Origin: Nocardioides sp. NBC_00368 | Lineage (GTDB): Bacteria; Actinomycetota; Actinomycetes; Propionibacteriales; Nocardioidaceae | Reading direction: 5' to 3' | NCBI RefSeq assembly: GCF_036090055.1 | Contig: NZ_CP107970.1 | Location: 3,350,501 to 3,414,500, forward strand | Length of the DNA: 64,000 nucleotides | Part shown: piece after piece, positions 50,559 to 58,830 of the stretch | How positions within the stretch are numbered: position 1 is the stretch's first letter | How the letters are laid out: each line of letters starts with the position of its first letter | Notes under the pieces: model-generated | What the model was told of the DNA's origin: nothing | The model's input: only the letters and a program-made list of their open reading frames with translations | Databases searched by the model: none | Position numbers and translations under genes: made by a program

Positions 50559-51338
50559 CTAGTCGGTCCGGTCGAGCTCCTGCCGGACACGGTTCACGTC
50601 GTCGATCCAGGCGTCGACGTCCGAGGCGCGCGTGGCGTACTCCTCGGCCACGTCGGGCTCGAGCGAGATCCAGAACTGCGAGCTCTGCCCGGCATCCCAG
50701 ACGGCGTCGGCGACCTCCTCGGCGGTGAGCGCGCCCTCGGCCGTCCGGAAACCCGGGAGTCCGGAGGAGCGCTCGAGCATGGCCGTCTTCACGCTGCGCG
50801 CGACGATCGCCTGAGCGACGATGCCCTGATGCCGGTAGGTGGCGGCGAGCCACTCGGCGAAGGCGATCTCGGCGTGCTCGGTGGCCGCGTAGGAGGGGGA
50901 GCCGAGCAGGGTGAGGAGGCCCGCGGAGGAGGAGGTGACCACGAACCGACCGGCACCTCGGGCGACCCAGTCCGGCAGCAGCAGCCGCGCTGCGCGTACG
51001 TGGGCGAGGACGTTGACCTCGTAGGAGGTCAACCAGGCGTGGTCGGAGGCCTCGAGGCCGCGGCCGCGCTCGACCCCCGCGTTGCCGTACCAGGCGTCGA
51101 TCTTGCCGAGCTCCTCCCGGGCAGCATCCACGAGTGCCGCGGTGCCGGCGGCGGAGGCGGCGTCGCCGGGGACCGCAAGGGCACCGATCGAGTCGGCCAC
51201 CGAGCAGAGCTCGGCGTCGTCGATGTCGGCCACGACGACGCGACACCCTTCCGCGGCGAACCGCGTGGCCAGGGCTCTCCCGATCCCTCGGGCTGCTCCG
51301 GTCACAACTACCCCGCTCCCGGGTGCGAGTACGTTCAC
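50559..51338 (-). CDS. Short-chain dehydrogenase lacking the catalytic lysine
   Basis: 259 aa from GTG 51338 (MNVLAPGSGVVVTGAARGIGRAL). Rossmann SDR with TGAARGIG cofactor motif, VVADIDD, WYGNAGVERG in place of NNAG, and a Ser-Tyr active-site region reading SPSYAATEHAEIAFAEWLAA. The usual YxxxK has Glu (codon 50877-50879) where Lys is expected, a one-base change (GAG for AAG). It may be inactive, altered, or an annotation-scale sequence error. A 12-bp palindrome (51413-51424) lies upstream. Followed after 9 bp by the serine hydrolase gene. Confidence 0.85.
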   Translation of the reverse strand: MNVLAPGSGVVVTGAARGIGRALATRFAAEGCRVVVADIDDAELCSVADSIGALAVPGDAASAAGTAALVDAAREELGKIDAWYGNAGVERGRGLEASDHAWLTSYEVNVLAHVRAARLLLPDWVARGAGRFVVTSSSAGLLTLLGSPSYAATEHAEIAFAEWLAATYRHQGIVAQAIVARSVKTAMLERSSGLPGFRTAEGALTAEEVADAVWDAGQSSQFWISLEPDVAEEYATRASDVDAWIDDVNRVRQELDRTD

Positions 51339-51412
51339 GGACCGACCACCTCCAGTGGCATTTGGGTTGGCTGACCACTGTACCGAGGTCGATCCGTGAA
51401 CGTGTGACTACC

Positions 51413-51424
51413 TACTGATCAGTA
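51413..51424. promoter_or_regulatory. Perfect 12-bp palindrome upstream of the SDR gene
   Basis: TACTGATCAGTA, in the 104-bp gap between the SDR start (51338) and the end of the substrate-binding-protein gene (51443). The size and symmetry fit a TetR- or GntR-type operator controlling the SDR operon; the regulator is unknown. Confidence 0.4.
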
Positions 51425-51442
51425 CGGATCACTCCGCCCAAC

Positions 51443-52771
51443 TCATTCGGGGAGCCCGGACGAGGGCGGGGCGTCCGAGGCGGCGCTGTCGTCCTCCTCG
51501 ATGGGCGCGTCGCCGATGTCGGTGACCAGCACCGGCGTGAGCGGCTCGGAGGCACCGTTCTTGATCTCGACCACGCTCACCCCGGAGATGCCCATGTGGG
51601 AGTCCTCGGAGAAGCGGAACGGCGCCAGCCCGGGTCCTTCGAAGGAGGCGCCCTCCTTCTCGATCGTCTCCACGATCGACTCGCGGGTGAGGTCCTTGCC
51701 GTTGGCCTGCAGCGCCTGGACGAAGGTGTAGGCCTGCGACATGCCGTAGATCCGGTAGTTGGTCAGCTTCTCCGTGCCCTTCTTGGAGTAGGAGTCCCAG
51801 ACCTTCTGCCAGAGCTTGACCCACTCGTCGTCAGGAGCGTCGACGCCGGGGATGTACTCGGTGGTCATCATCCCGTCCATCAGCTTCACGCCCTGCTCGG
51901 CCGGGATCTTCCCCTTGGTCATGGAGGCCAGCAGGCCGCCGACGAGCGCCGGGTCGGAGCCGACGTTCGAGTAGAACCACTTCGACTTGAAGCCGACGCC
52001 CTGGGCGGCGATCTGGCTCAGCGCCGTGTAGGAGGGGGTGTTGAAGCCGATCACCAGGTCGACGCCCTTGGACTTGAACGAGGACATCTGCGGGGAGAAG
52101 TCGGTCGACCCGCCCGGGGTGTACTTCTGCACGTCGACGATCTGGGCGTCGAGGAACTGGCGCGCGCCCTTCTCGCCGTCCTCGCCGAAGTCGTCGTCCT
52201 GCAGGAAGAGACCGACCTTGGCGTCGGGCATGTTCTCCTTGACGTACTGGCCGATGACCTTGCCCTCGACCTCGTAGTCCGGCTGCCAGCCGAACGTCAT
52301 CGGCGACGCCGCCGGGTCGTCGCCCCACTGCAGCGAGCCGCTGGAGACGAACAGGTCGGGGATGCCGTCGTCGTTGAGCCGCTGCACGACCGCGCGGTGC
52401 GTGGGAGTGCCGAGGCCGGAGACCATCGCGAAGATCTCGTCCTGCAGGATCATGTCGTTGGTGACGGCGCTGGTGTTGGTCGGGTTGTAGGCGTCGTCCT
52501 TGACGACCATCTCGATCTCGCGGCCGTGAACGCCGCCGGCGTCGTTGACGTACTCATAGAACGCCTGATGCCCGGAGGGGATCTCGGAATAGCCGGGTGC
52601 GGCCGGCCCGGTCAGCGGGAAGTGCGCACCGACCTTGATGGTCGTGTCGGTGACGCCGACCGCCGTTCCGTCCTCGGAGGGCCGCTCCTTCCCCGCGCCA
52701 CAGGCAGCGAGGAGGGAGGCAGTGGTGAGGACACAGACGACCTGTACGGCTCTGCGTGCAGTGTTTCTCAT
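51443..52771 (-). CDS. ABC importer substrate-binding lipoprotein (branched-chain amino acid/acyl type)
   Basis: 442 aa from MRNTARRAVQVVCVLTTASLL (ATG 52771, AAGGAGAAG upstream). Lipoprotein signal with lipobox LLAACGAG. The mature part is a type I periplasmic-binding fold of the Leu/Ile/Val or urea/amide family (TIKVGAHFPLTGPAAPGYSEIPSGHQAFYEYVNDAGGVHGREIEMVVKDDAYNP). An acidic tail of about 20 residues (EEDDSAASDAPPSSGLPE) is unusual. It is the last gene of the five-gene liv-type operon and overlaps livM by 4 bases. Confidence 0.92.
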   Translation of the reverse strand: MRNTARRAVQVVCVLTTASLLAACGAGKERPSEDGTAVGVTDTTIKVGAHFPLTGPAAPGYSEIPSGHQAFYEYVNDAGGVHGREIEMVVKDDAYNPTNTSAVTNDMILQDEIFAMVSGLGTPTHRAVVQRLNDDGIPDLFVSSGSLQWGDDPAASPMTFGWQPDYEVEGKVIGQYVKENMPDAKVGLFLQDDDFGEDGEKGARQFLDAQIVDVQKYTPGGSTDFSPQMSSFKSKGVDLVIGFNTPSYTALSQIAAQGVGFKSKWFYSNVGSDPALVGGLLASMTKGKIPAEQGVKLMDGMMTTEYIPGVDAPDDEWVKLWQKVWDSYSKKGTEKLTNYRIYGMSQAYTFVQALQANGKDLTRESIVETIEKEGASFEGPGLAPFRFSEDSHMGISGVSVVEIKNGASEPLTPVLVTDIGDAPIEEDDSAASDAPPSSGLPE

Positions 52772-53862
52772 GTTGTCTTCTCCTTGGTTTGCCCGAGAGA
52801 TGAGGTGAGAGATGAGCGCGCCAGGAACGAGCGCAGGCTGCCGACGATCCCCGCCGGAGCGAGGAGGATGACGAGCATCAGCACCAGCCCGTAGACCACC
52901 GGGGTGACCTCCGCGGCCTGGGTAGCACTGAGCCCGGCCGACTCCCCGAGATCGGTGGCGAAGTGCGGAAGAAAGGCGAGTACGCCGGCCCCGATGAGCG
53001 CTCCGGTCAGGCTGCCGAGCCCGCCCAGGACCACGGCGGCCAGCAGCGTCAGCGAGAGCGTGATCGTGAACGCGCCCGGCGCCGTGAGACGTACGTTCAT
53101 GGCCATCAGCCCGCCGGCGAGCCCGGCGCACATGGCACTGACGGTGAAGGCGACGACGCGGGCGCGACCGAGGTGGATGCCGGCCAGCTCGGCGGAGACG
53201 TCGTCGTCCCGCACCGCCCGCCAGCGGCGTCCCACCCGGGACCGGCTCAGGTTGGCGAGCGCCACGAAGGTGAGCACGAGGAGCAGCCAGCCGAGGTAGG
53301 CGAGGAAGGAGTACTGGTCGATCTCGACGGCGGTGAAGAACCAGATCAGGTCCTGGATCCAGGCCGGGAGCTCGCTCGCCCGCGGCACCGGCACCTGGAG
53401 GCCCTGCTCGCCACCGAGGACGTCCCACTGGTTGGCCAGCCGGGGCACCGCGACAGCCAGGGTCAGCGTCGCGCCGGCGATGTAGGGCCCGTGCAGCCGC
53501 GCCGCCGGGACCCCGACCACCACGCCGACCACCGCGCAGACGGCGATCGCGACGAGCAGGGCGACGAAGACGTCGGCCAGCGTCTCGCCGCCGGTGCGCT
53601 CGAGCACGAGGGTGGCGGCGTACGCCCCGACGGCCATGAGCGCGCCGTGCCCGAGTGAGAGCTGGCCGGAGAGGCCGGTCAGCAGCGTCAGACCGCCGGC
53701 GGCGATGGCGAAGTAGGCCATCTCGGCGTAGCGGGTCTGCAGGTACTGGCTGGAGGTGCCGATGACCGCCATCGCCACCACGAAGGCGACCAGGGCGACG
53801 ACGAGGTGGCGGGCCAGCGGCACCGACATCACCGGACGGAGGAGAGAGCGCAGACTTTCCAT
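52768..53862 (-). CDS. livM: Branched-chain amino acid-type ABC permease LivM
   Basis: 364 aa integral membrane permease with about ten helices. Typical LivM/LivH blocks are LLTGLSGQLSLGHGALMAVGAYAATLV, RLHGPYIAGATLTLAVAVPRLANQW, and the EAA-like cytoplasmic coupling loop SRVGRRWRAVRDDDVSAELAGIHLGRARVVAFTVSAMCAGLAGGL. Pairs with LivH 3 bp upstream to form the channel. Substrate is uncertain: in actinobacteria these systems also carry short acyl or aromatic acids, and the nearby acyl-CoA dehydrogenases keep that open. Confidence 0.92.
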   Translation of the reverse strand: MESLRSLLRPVMSVPLARHLVVALVAFVVAMAVIGTSSQYLQTRYAEMAYFAIAAGGLTLLTGLSGQLSLGHGALMAVGAYAATLVLERTGGETLADVFVALLVAIAVCAVVGVVVGVPAARLHGPYIAGATLTLAVAVPRLANQWDVLGGEQGLQVPVPRASELPAWIQDLIWFFTAVEIDQYSFLAYLGWLLLVLTFVALANLSRSRVGRRWRAVRDDDVSAELAGIHLGRARVVAFTVSAMCAGLAGGLMAMNVRLTAPGAFTITLSLTLLAAVVLGGLGSLTGALIGAGVLAFLPHFATDLGESAGLSATQAAEVTPVVYGLVLMLVILLAPAGIVGSLRSFLARSSLTSSLGQTKEKTT

Positions 53863-53865
53863 GGG

Positions 53866-54744
53866 TCAGACCCTCCTGGCCGCAGCCGCCGCGAAGAGGC
53901 CGCTGGGACGCACCAGCAGCACCACCATCAAGATCCCGAGCGCCACCAGCGGCGCCAGGTGCTCCCCGATGTAGCCGGTCACGTAGGAGAGCGAGAGCCC
54001 GAGGATCAGGCCGCCGATGACCGAGCCGAGCGGCGAGTCGAGACCGCCCAGCACGGCGGCGATGAAGCCGTAGATCACGAACGGGTCCATGAACGCCGGG
54101 TTGACCAGGTCACCGCCGGCGATGAGCATCCCGGCCACCGCGCCCACAGCGGCCGCGAGCGCCCAGCCGAGGGTCAGCATGCGGCCGACGCGTACGCCCA
54201 GGAGGCGGGAGACCTCGCCGTTGAACGCCGCCGCCCGCATCCGCAGCCCCAGGTCGGTGAAGCGGAAGAGGACGACGAGCCCGGCCATCACGACGGCGAC
54301 CACGACGATCGTCAGGATGCCGAACGGGGTGATCCCGATCGAGGTGTCCCCGACCGCGATCGCGTTGGTGCTGACCGGGGCCGGGAAGCCGCGGTGCTGC
54401 ACGCCGAAGGTGATCGCGGTCAGGCCGTGAAGGACCATGAACAGCCCGAGGGTCAGGATCACCGCGTTGAGCTCGGCCTTGCCCTCGACCGGGCGGATGA
54501 TCACCCGCTCGATCACGGCGCCGAGCCCGAAGCCCGCGGCCAACGCGGCGACGAAGGCCACCCAGTAGGGCACGTCGGCGTTGATCAGGGACAGCGCGAT
54601 GTAGGTGGTCACCATCGCCATCGCCGCCTGAGCGAAGTTGACGATCCGGGTCGAGCGCCAGATCAGGCACAGGGCCAGCGCGAACGCGGCGTAGACCGCG
54701 CCCAGGACCAGCCCACCGAGGGTGGTGTCGAGGAACTGTTGCAT
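53866..54744 (-). CDS. livH: Branched-chain amino acid-type ABC permease LivH
   Basis: 292 aa from MQQFLDTTLGGLVLGAVYAAFAL (ATG 54744); the longer reading frame upstream overlaps livF and is not used. About eight transmembrane helices. LivH motifs: LCLIWRSTRIVNFAQAAMAMV, the coupling loop FTDLGLRMRAAAFNGEVSRLLGVRVGRMLTLGWALAAAVGAVAGML, and AAVLGGLDSPLGSVIGGLILGL. Situated between livF (13 bp) and livM (3 bp). Confidence 0.92.
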   Translation of the reverse strand: MQQFLDTTLGGLVLGAVYAAFALALCLIWRSTRIVNFAQAAMAMVTTYIALSLINADVPYWVAFVAALAAGFGLGAVIERVIIRPVEGKAELNAVILTLGLFMVLHGLTAITFGVQHRGFPAPVSTNAIAVGDTSIGITPFGILTIVVVAVVMAGLVVLFRFTDLGLRMRAAAFNGEVSRLLGVRVGRMLTLGWALAAAVGAVAGMLIAGGDLVNPAFMDPFVIYGFIAAVLGGLDSPLGSVIGGLILGLSLSYVTGYIGEHLAPLVALGILMVVLLVRPSGLFAAAAARRV

Positions 54745-54757
54745 CGTTCGTGGCCTC

Positions 54758-55462
54758 CTAGAACCCGAGGTAGGCGTGGCGGAGCTGCTCGTCGGCGGCC
54801 AGCTCGGCGGCCGGCGCCGAGGCGACGACCTTGCCGAGGTTGAGCACGACGCCGTGATCAGCGATGGACAGGGCACTGCGGGCGTTCTGCTCGACCAGCA
54901 CGACCGTGAGCTCCTCGGCCCGCACCAGTCCGCGGAGAAGGTCGAAGATCTGGGCGACGACCCGGGGTGCGAGCCCCAGCGAGGGCTCGTCGAGCAGGAG
55001 CACGGACGGGCGGGCCATCAGCGCGCGGCCGATGACGAGCATCTGCCGTTCACCGCCGGACAGTTGATGGGCGGTCGCGTCGCGGCGCTCGCCCAGGCGT
55101 GGGAACAGCTCGAAGACCCGCTCGATCGGCATCGGCTGCGAGCCCGTCGCGCGGTGCAGGCCGCCGAGGCGGAGGTTCTCGACGACGGTGAGCTCGGCGA
55201 TGACGCCGCGCCCCTCCGGGACGTGGGAGAGGCCGTACGAGGTCAGCTTCTCGGTCGCGGTGCGGGTGATGTCCTTGCCGTCCAGCTTCACGGTGCCCTT
55301 GGTCGACCTCACCAGCCCGGAGACGGTGCGCAGCAACGTGGTCTTCCCGGCGCCGTTGGCGCCCAGGACCGCGGTGACCTGCCCTCTCGACGCGGTGAAG
55401 GTGACGCCGTTGAGCGCCTTGACGGGTCCGTACGCAGCGCTCAGGTCCTCGACGGCGAACAT
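54758..55462 (-). CDS. livF: ABC transporter ATP-binding protein LivF
   Basis: 234 aa cytosolic ATPase subunit. Walker A GANGAGKTT, Q-loop region, the ABC signature LSGGERQM, Walker B VLLLDEPSLGL and the H-loop LVEQNARSALSIADHGVVL. The C-terminal HAYLGF ending is typical of LivF. ATG shares a base with the stop of livG, so the two nucleotide-binding subunits are made together. Confidence 0.95.
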   Translation of the reverse strand: MFAVEDLSAAYGPVKALNGVTFTASRGQVTAVLGANGAGKTTLLRTVSGLVRSTKGTVKLDGKDITRTATEKLTSYGLSHVPEGRGVIAELTVVENLRLGGLHRATGSQPMPIERVFELFPRLGERRDATAHQLSGGERQMLVIGRALMARPSVLLLDEPSLGLAPRVVAQIFDLLRGLVRAEELTVVLVEQNARSALSIADHGVVLNLGKVVASAPAAELAADEQLRHAYLGF

Positions 55463-56304
55463 CAGGCCTCCTCCCCATCGGTCGAGCTTGTCGAGACCAT
55501 GGCGTGGACCTCGGCGTCCTCGTCGTCGTGCTCGACCTGGTCGCCCAGGTAGGCGGCGAGGACGGCGGGGTCGTTGCGGATCTCGTCGGGCGTGCCGGCC
55601 GCGATCACGCGGCCGAAGTCGAGCACGGTGATCCGGTGGCAGACCGACATCACCAGGTCCATGTGGTGCTCGACGAGCATCACGGCGGTGCGCTCGGTCA
55701 GGCCGGTGATGATCTCGCCGAGCTCGCTCATCTCCTCGGCGCTCAGCCCGCTCGCGGGCTCGTCCAGGAGCAGCAGCTCCGGCTCGGCGACCAGGGCGCG
55801 GGCGAGCGCGACCTTCTTCCGGATCGGGTACGGCAGGCTGCCCGGGTAGCGGGCGGCGTACGACTCGATGCCGAGCTCACCGAGCACCTCGCGCGCCTTG
55901 GCCGCCAGCCGGGCGTCGTCGCGGTGACCGAGGCCGAGCAGCCCGCGCAGGAAGCCGGCACGGGCGAGGCGGTCGGCGCCGACCATGACGTTGTCGAGCA
56001 CGGTCATCCGCTCGAAGAGCCCGAGCCCCTGCAGGGTCCGGGCGATGCCGTGGCCGGCCAGCTGGTGCGGGCGGAGGCCGTGGATCGTCTCGCCGCGCAG
56101 GCGGAGCTCGCCCTCGGCGGGACTCACGAAGCCGCACACGACGTTGAACAGGGTCGTCTTGCCGGCACCGTTGGGGCCGATGACGCCGAGCACCTCGTGG
56201 GGCGCGACCTCCAAGGAGACGTCCTCGAGGGCGCGTACACCACCGAATCTCACCGAGACGCCTTGGACGGCGAACAGTGGCGGGGCCTCGCCAGGGTTCT
56301 GCAT
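55462..56304 (-). CDS. livG: ABC transporter ATP-binding protein LivG
   Basis: 280 aa from MQNPGEAPPLFAVQGVSVRFGG (ATG 56304, AAGGGAG upstream). Walker A GPNGAGKTTLFNVV, LPYPIRKKVALARAL as the LivG-type signature, Walker B LLLLDEPASGLSAEEM, and the VMLVEHHMDLVMSVC H-loop, ending with AAYLGDQVEHDDEDAEVHAMVSTSSTDGEEA. The last ~20 residues are a tail beyond the usual family end, encoded by the dispersed repeat at 55480-55500. First gene of the operon, divergent from a PucR-type regulator. Confidence 0.94.
   Translation of the reverse strand: MQNPGEAPPLFAVQGVSVRFGGVRALEDVSLEVAPHEVLGVIGPNGAGKTTLFNVVCGFVSPAEGELRLRGETIHGLRPHQLAGHGIARTLQGLGLFERMTVLDNVMVGADRLARAGFLRGLLGLGHRDDARLAAKAREVLGELGIESYAARYPGSLPYPIRKKVALARALVAEPELLLLDEPASGLSAEEMSELGEIITGLTERTAVMLVEHHMDLVMSVCHRITVLDFGRVIAAGTPDEIRNDPAVLAAYLGDQVEHDDEDAEVHAMVSTSSTDGEEA
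55480..55500. repeat. Dispersed repeat in the livG tail
   Basis: Contains GGTCGAGCTTGTCGAGACC, an inverted repeat identical in core to the copies at 18009 and 32506. In frame it encodes MVSTSST just before the livG stop codon. Confidence 0.7.
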
Positions 56305-56322
56305 CGTGCTCCCTTCGCCTGT

Positions 56323-56338
56323 TGTGACGGCTATCACT
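56323..56338. promoter_or_regulatory. CRP/GlxR-like site between livG and the PucR-type gene
   Basis: TGTGACGGCTATCACT matches the TGTGA-N6-TCACA form of CRP/FNR-family sites at all but the final base. It lies 19 bases upstream of the livG start in the 150-bp divergent gap. A second inverted repeat, GCGCCC/GGGCGC, is centred near 56386. A cAMP-responsive regulator acting on the importer is plausible. Confidence 0.45.
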
Positions 56339-56454
56339 TTGGACTCTCTGCACAACGGGGGATATGGGCAATGCGCCCAAAATCCTTCGGGCGCTCCGTC
56401 CGAGATTCCCTGGTTCACTGGCGGATACGGCAGTGGGCATGGGACGCTCCGCAC

Positions 56455-57669
56455 ATGGGTGTGATGCGCGACACATCTCCTGACTCGGAGCTACGACCGC
56501 TGGTGGAGCGTGCCTGGGCCTCCTTGGTGAGCCAGGCCGATGCGATCGCCGACGACATCACGCTGACGCTGATCGCGATCCAGCCGGAGTGGCACCAGAA
56601 CGCCGAGCCGTCGGTGCGGGCCGACCTGCGGTCGAGCACCCGGGAGCACGTCCGCCGCGGCATCCGGGCCATGGCCGGGATGACCCCGGGCGCCAATCCC
56701 GTCGACCTGTGGCGCGAGACCGGCCGGCGACGGGCACGGCAGGGCGTGCCGCTGGAGTACTGCCTCAACGCCTACACCGTCGGCACCCGGATGCTGTGGG
56801 AGGCGATGGTCCGCCAGCAGGAGGCCCTGGGCATCGACGACCGGGTGATGGTGCTCGCCGGGCGGCAGGTGTGGACCGACCTGGACGTGCAGAACTCGGT
56901 CATGTCGGGCGCCTACCGGAAGGAGGCGGCGCTGCTGCAGCGCCGCGACCTGCAGCTCCAGGGCAGGCTCCTGGACGGCCTGGCCGAGGGCCGTGGCGGT
57001 GACCCGGCCTTCGCCGCCGAGGTGCAGGACATCCTCGGGATCGCCGCCGACGAGCAGATGGCCTGCGTGGTCGCCGCGTTCGACGGCAACCGCGACTCAC
57101 CGCTGCGCAACCCCGACGACCGGCTGGAGAAGGCCGACCTGATCTCGTTCTGGCATGTCCGCGGCGACCACCACTTCGGGCTGGTCCCGCTCGGGTCGCG
57201 GCCGGTCGCGGAGGCCGTCGACGACCTGGTCGAGCAGCTCGCCTGCTGCAACTCCGGTCGGGTCGGGATCGCCACCGCCGACGACCTGAGCGGCTTCGGC
57301 ACCGCCTTCCAGCTCGCCACGCACACGGTGGAGACGGTGCCCCGGGGACGTACGGACATCGCGGTCGTCGACGACCGCCTCCCGCAGGTGCTCCTGACCG
57401 CCTCCCCGGCGGTCTCATCGCTGCTCGTACGCCGCACCCTCGGCCCGATCCTGGCCCAGCCGACGCACCAGTCCGACGTGCTCCTGGCGACGCTGCGCGC
57501 CCTCATCGCCCATGGCGGCTCCCCCACCCACGCCGCCGAGGACCTGATCTGCCATCGCAACACGGTCATCTACCGCATCAAGCAGATCCAGGATCTCACC
57601 GGAAAGAGCATCTCCGACCCCGGCGACCGCCTGCTCCTGGCGCTCGCTCTGATGGCCCTGGAGAAGTAG
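56455..57669 (+). CDS. PucR/CdaR-type transcriptional regulator
   Basis: 404 aa from ATG 56455 (MGVMRDTSPDSELRPLVERAW). The N-terminal helical region (ARQGVPLEYCLNAYTVGTRMLWEAM) resembles the RsbT co-antagonist-like domain seen in actinobacterial PucR proteins. A middle GGDEF-like domain follows, and the C-terminal PucR helix-turn-helix reads AAEDLICHRNTVIYRIKQIQDLTGKSISDPGDRLLLALALM. Divergent from the liv-type operon, which it probably controls. Its downstream end meets a long palindrome. Confidence 0.88.
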   Translation: MGVMRDTSPDSELRPLVERAWASLVSQADAIADDITLTLIAIQPEWHQNAEPSVRADLRSSTREHVRRGIRAMAGMTPGANPVDLWRETGRRRARQGVPLEYCLNAYTVGTRMLWEAMVRQQEALGIDDRVMVLAGRQVWTDLDVQNSVMSGAYRKEAALLQRRDLQLQGRLLDGLAEGRGGDPAFAAEVQDILGIAADEQMACVVAAFDGNRDSPLRNPDDRLEKADLISFWHVRGDHHFGLVPLGSRPVAEAVDDLVEQLACCNSGRVGIATADDLSGFGTAFQLATHTVETVPRGRTDIAVVDDRLPQVLLTASPAVSSLLVRRTLGPILAQPTHQSDVLLATLRALIAHGGSPTHAAEDLICHRNTVIYRIKQIQDLTGKSISDPGDRLLLALALMALEK

Positions 57670-57739
57670 CCGAGGCGTCACCGGCGTCGGTCGAGTGGGC
57701 ACCGTGGTGCCCACTCGACCGACCGGCGTGACGCCTCGG
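57670..57739. terminator. 70-bp palindrome between convergent genes
   Basis: Fills the gap between the regulator (stop 57669) and the acyl-CoA dehydrogenase (stop 57742). The outer arms CCGAGGCGTCAC (57670-57681) and GTGACGCCTCGG (57728-57739) are exact inverses. The inner arms TCGAGTGGGCACC (57691-57703) and GGTGCCCACTCGA (57706-57718) are also exact, around a 2-base centre. It is a very stable cruciform or hairpin on either strand and therefore a bidirectional terminator candidate. It shares its outer arms with 3629-3715. Confidence 0.85.
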
Positions 57740-57741
57740 CA

Positions 57742-58830
57742 TCAGATGTCGACCAGCGCCCCCAGACGGTCGCGATGGAGGCCGGGGAGGCCGTACGCGA
57801 TCTGGTCGGCCTTGGCCCGCTTGAGGTAGAGGTGGGCGGGGTGCTCCCAGGTCATGCCGATGCCACCGTGCAGCTGCACCGCCTCCTCGGCCGCGGTGAC
57901 GGCGAGGTCACCGCAGTACGCGGCGGCGACATGGGTCGCGAGCTCCGCCTCCTCGGCGTCGCCGAGAGCCAGCGCTCCGGCGGCGTAGCGCGCGGCCGCG
58001 CCGGCGCCCTCGACGCTGGTGTAGAGGTCGGCGAGCCGGTGCTTGAGCGCCTGGTAGCCGCCGACGATCCGGCCGAACTGGCGGCGCACCTTGAGGTAGT
58101 CCACCGTGGTGGTCAGGCACCACTGCGCGACCCCGACCTGCTCGGAGGCCATGAGCGCGGCCCCGGCCAGCAGACCGGAACGTACGCCGTCGGCACCGTG
58201 CTCCGCGGCCACGACCACCTCGCCTGCGGCCGGGTCGAGGCGTACGTCGGCGAGCCGGCGGGTCATGTCGAGCGAGCTCACCGGGGCGATCGTGGCCTGG
58301 TCCGCGGGGACTGCTCGGACCTCGATGCCGGCAGGTGTCGTCACCGGCACCAGGAGGGTGTCGGCCTCGAGGGCACCGGCGACCGATCGCACCTCGGTCT
58401 CGACGGCCTCCAGCGGCTGGACGGTCGTGGCGGTCAGCGGCACGACCGGCGCCGCGGTCCGCTCACCCGCGGCCAGCCCGCCCAGCAGCTCCACACCCTT
58501 CTCGGTGGGTCCCGCCAGCAGGACCGAGGTCGCGACGACCGCGCTGGTCAGGAACGGCACCGGGGCGACCGAGCGCCCCAGCTCCTCCAGGACCACGGCG
58601 GCCTCGCGGGCGGACGCGCCGGCGCCGCCGTAGGACTCCGGGATCAGCAGCCCCGCGAGCCCGAGCTCGCCGGCGATCCCCTTCCACAGGACCGGGGTGA
58701 GCGAGCTGTCGCCTTCGTACGCCTTGACGACATCGGCCGGGTCGCAGCGTTCGGCCAGGTACGACCGGACCGTGGCCCGCAGGTCGGCGTCGAGCTCGTT
58801 GTCGAGCAGTTCGACTTCGGGTCCGCTCAT
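57742..58830 (-). CDS. Acyl-CoA dehydrogenase family protein (FadE type, short form)
   Basis: 362 aa flavoprotein-fold protein. Begins with helices (LDADLRATVRSYLAERCD), then GLAGLLIPESYGGAGASAREAAVVLEELGRS, a divergent middle strand domain, and C-terminal RRQFGRIVGGYQALKHRLADLY and EAVQLHGGIGMTWEHPAHLYLKRAK. The middle domain lacks the standard FAD-contacting TEP..GSD block. This pattern is seen in the smaller subunit of heteromeric actinobacterial FadE pairs. Its partner is probably the next upstream gene, which it overlaps by 4 bases. Confidence 0.88.
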   Translation of the reverse strand: MSGPEVELLDNELDADLRATVRSYLAERCDPADVVKAYEGDSSLTPVLWKGIAGELGLAGLLIPESYGGAGASAREAAVVLEELGRSVAPVPFLTSAVVATSVLLAGPTEKGVELLGGLAAGERTAAPVVPLTATTVQPLEAVETEVRSVAGALEADTLLVPVTTPAGIEVRAVPADQATIAPVSSLDMTRRLADVRLDPAAGEVVVAAEHGADGVRSGLLAGAALMASEQVGVAQWCLTTTVDYLKVRRQFGRIVGGYQALKHRLADLYTSVEGAGAAARYAAGALALGDAEEAELATHVAAAYCGDLAVTAAEEAVQLHGGIGMTWEHPAHLYLKRAKADQIAYGLPGLHRDRLGALVDI

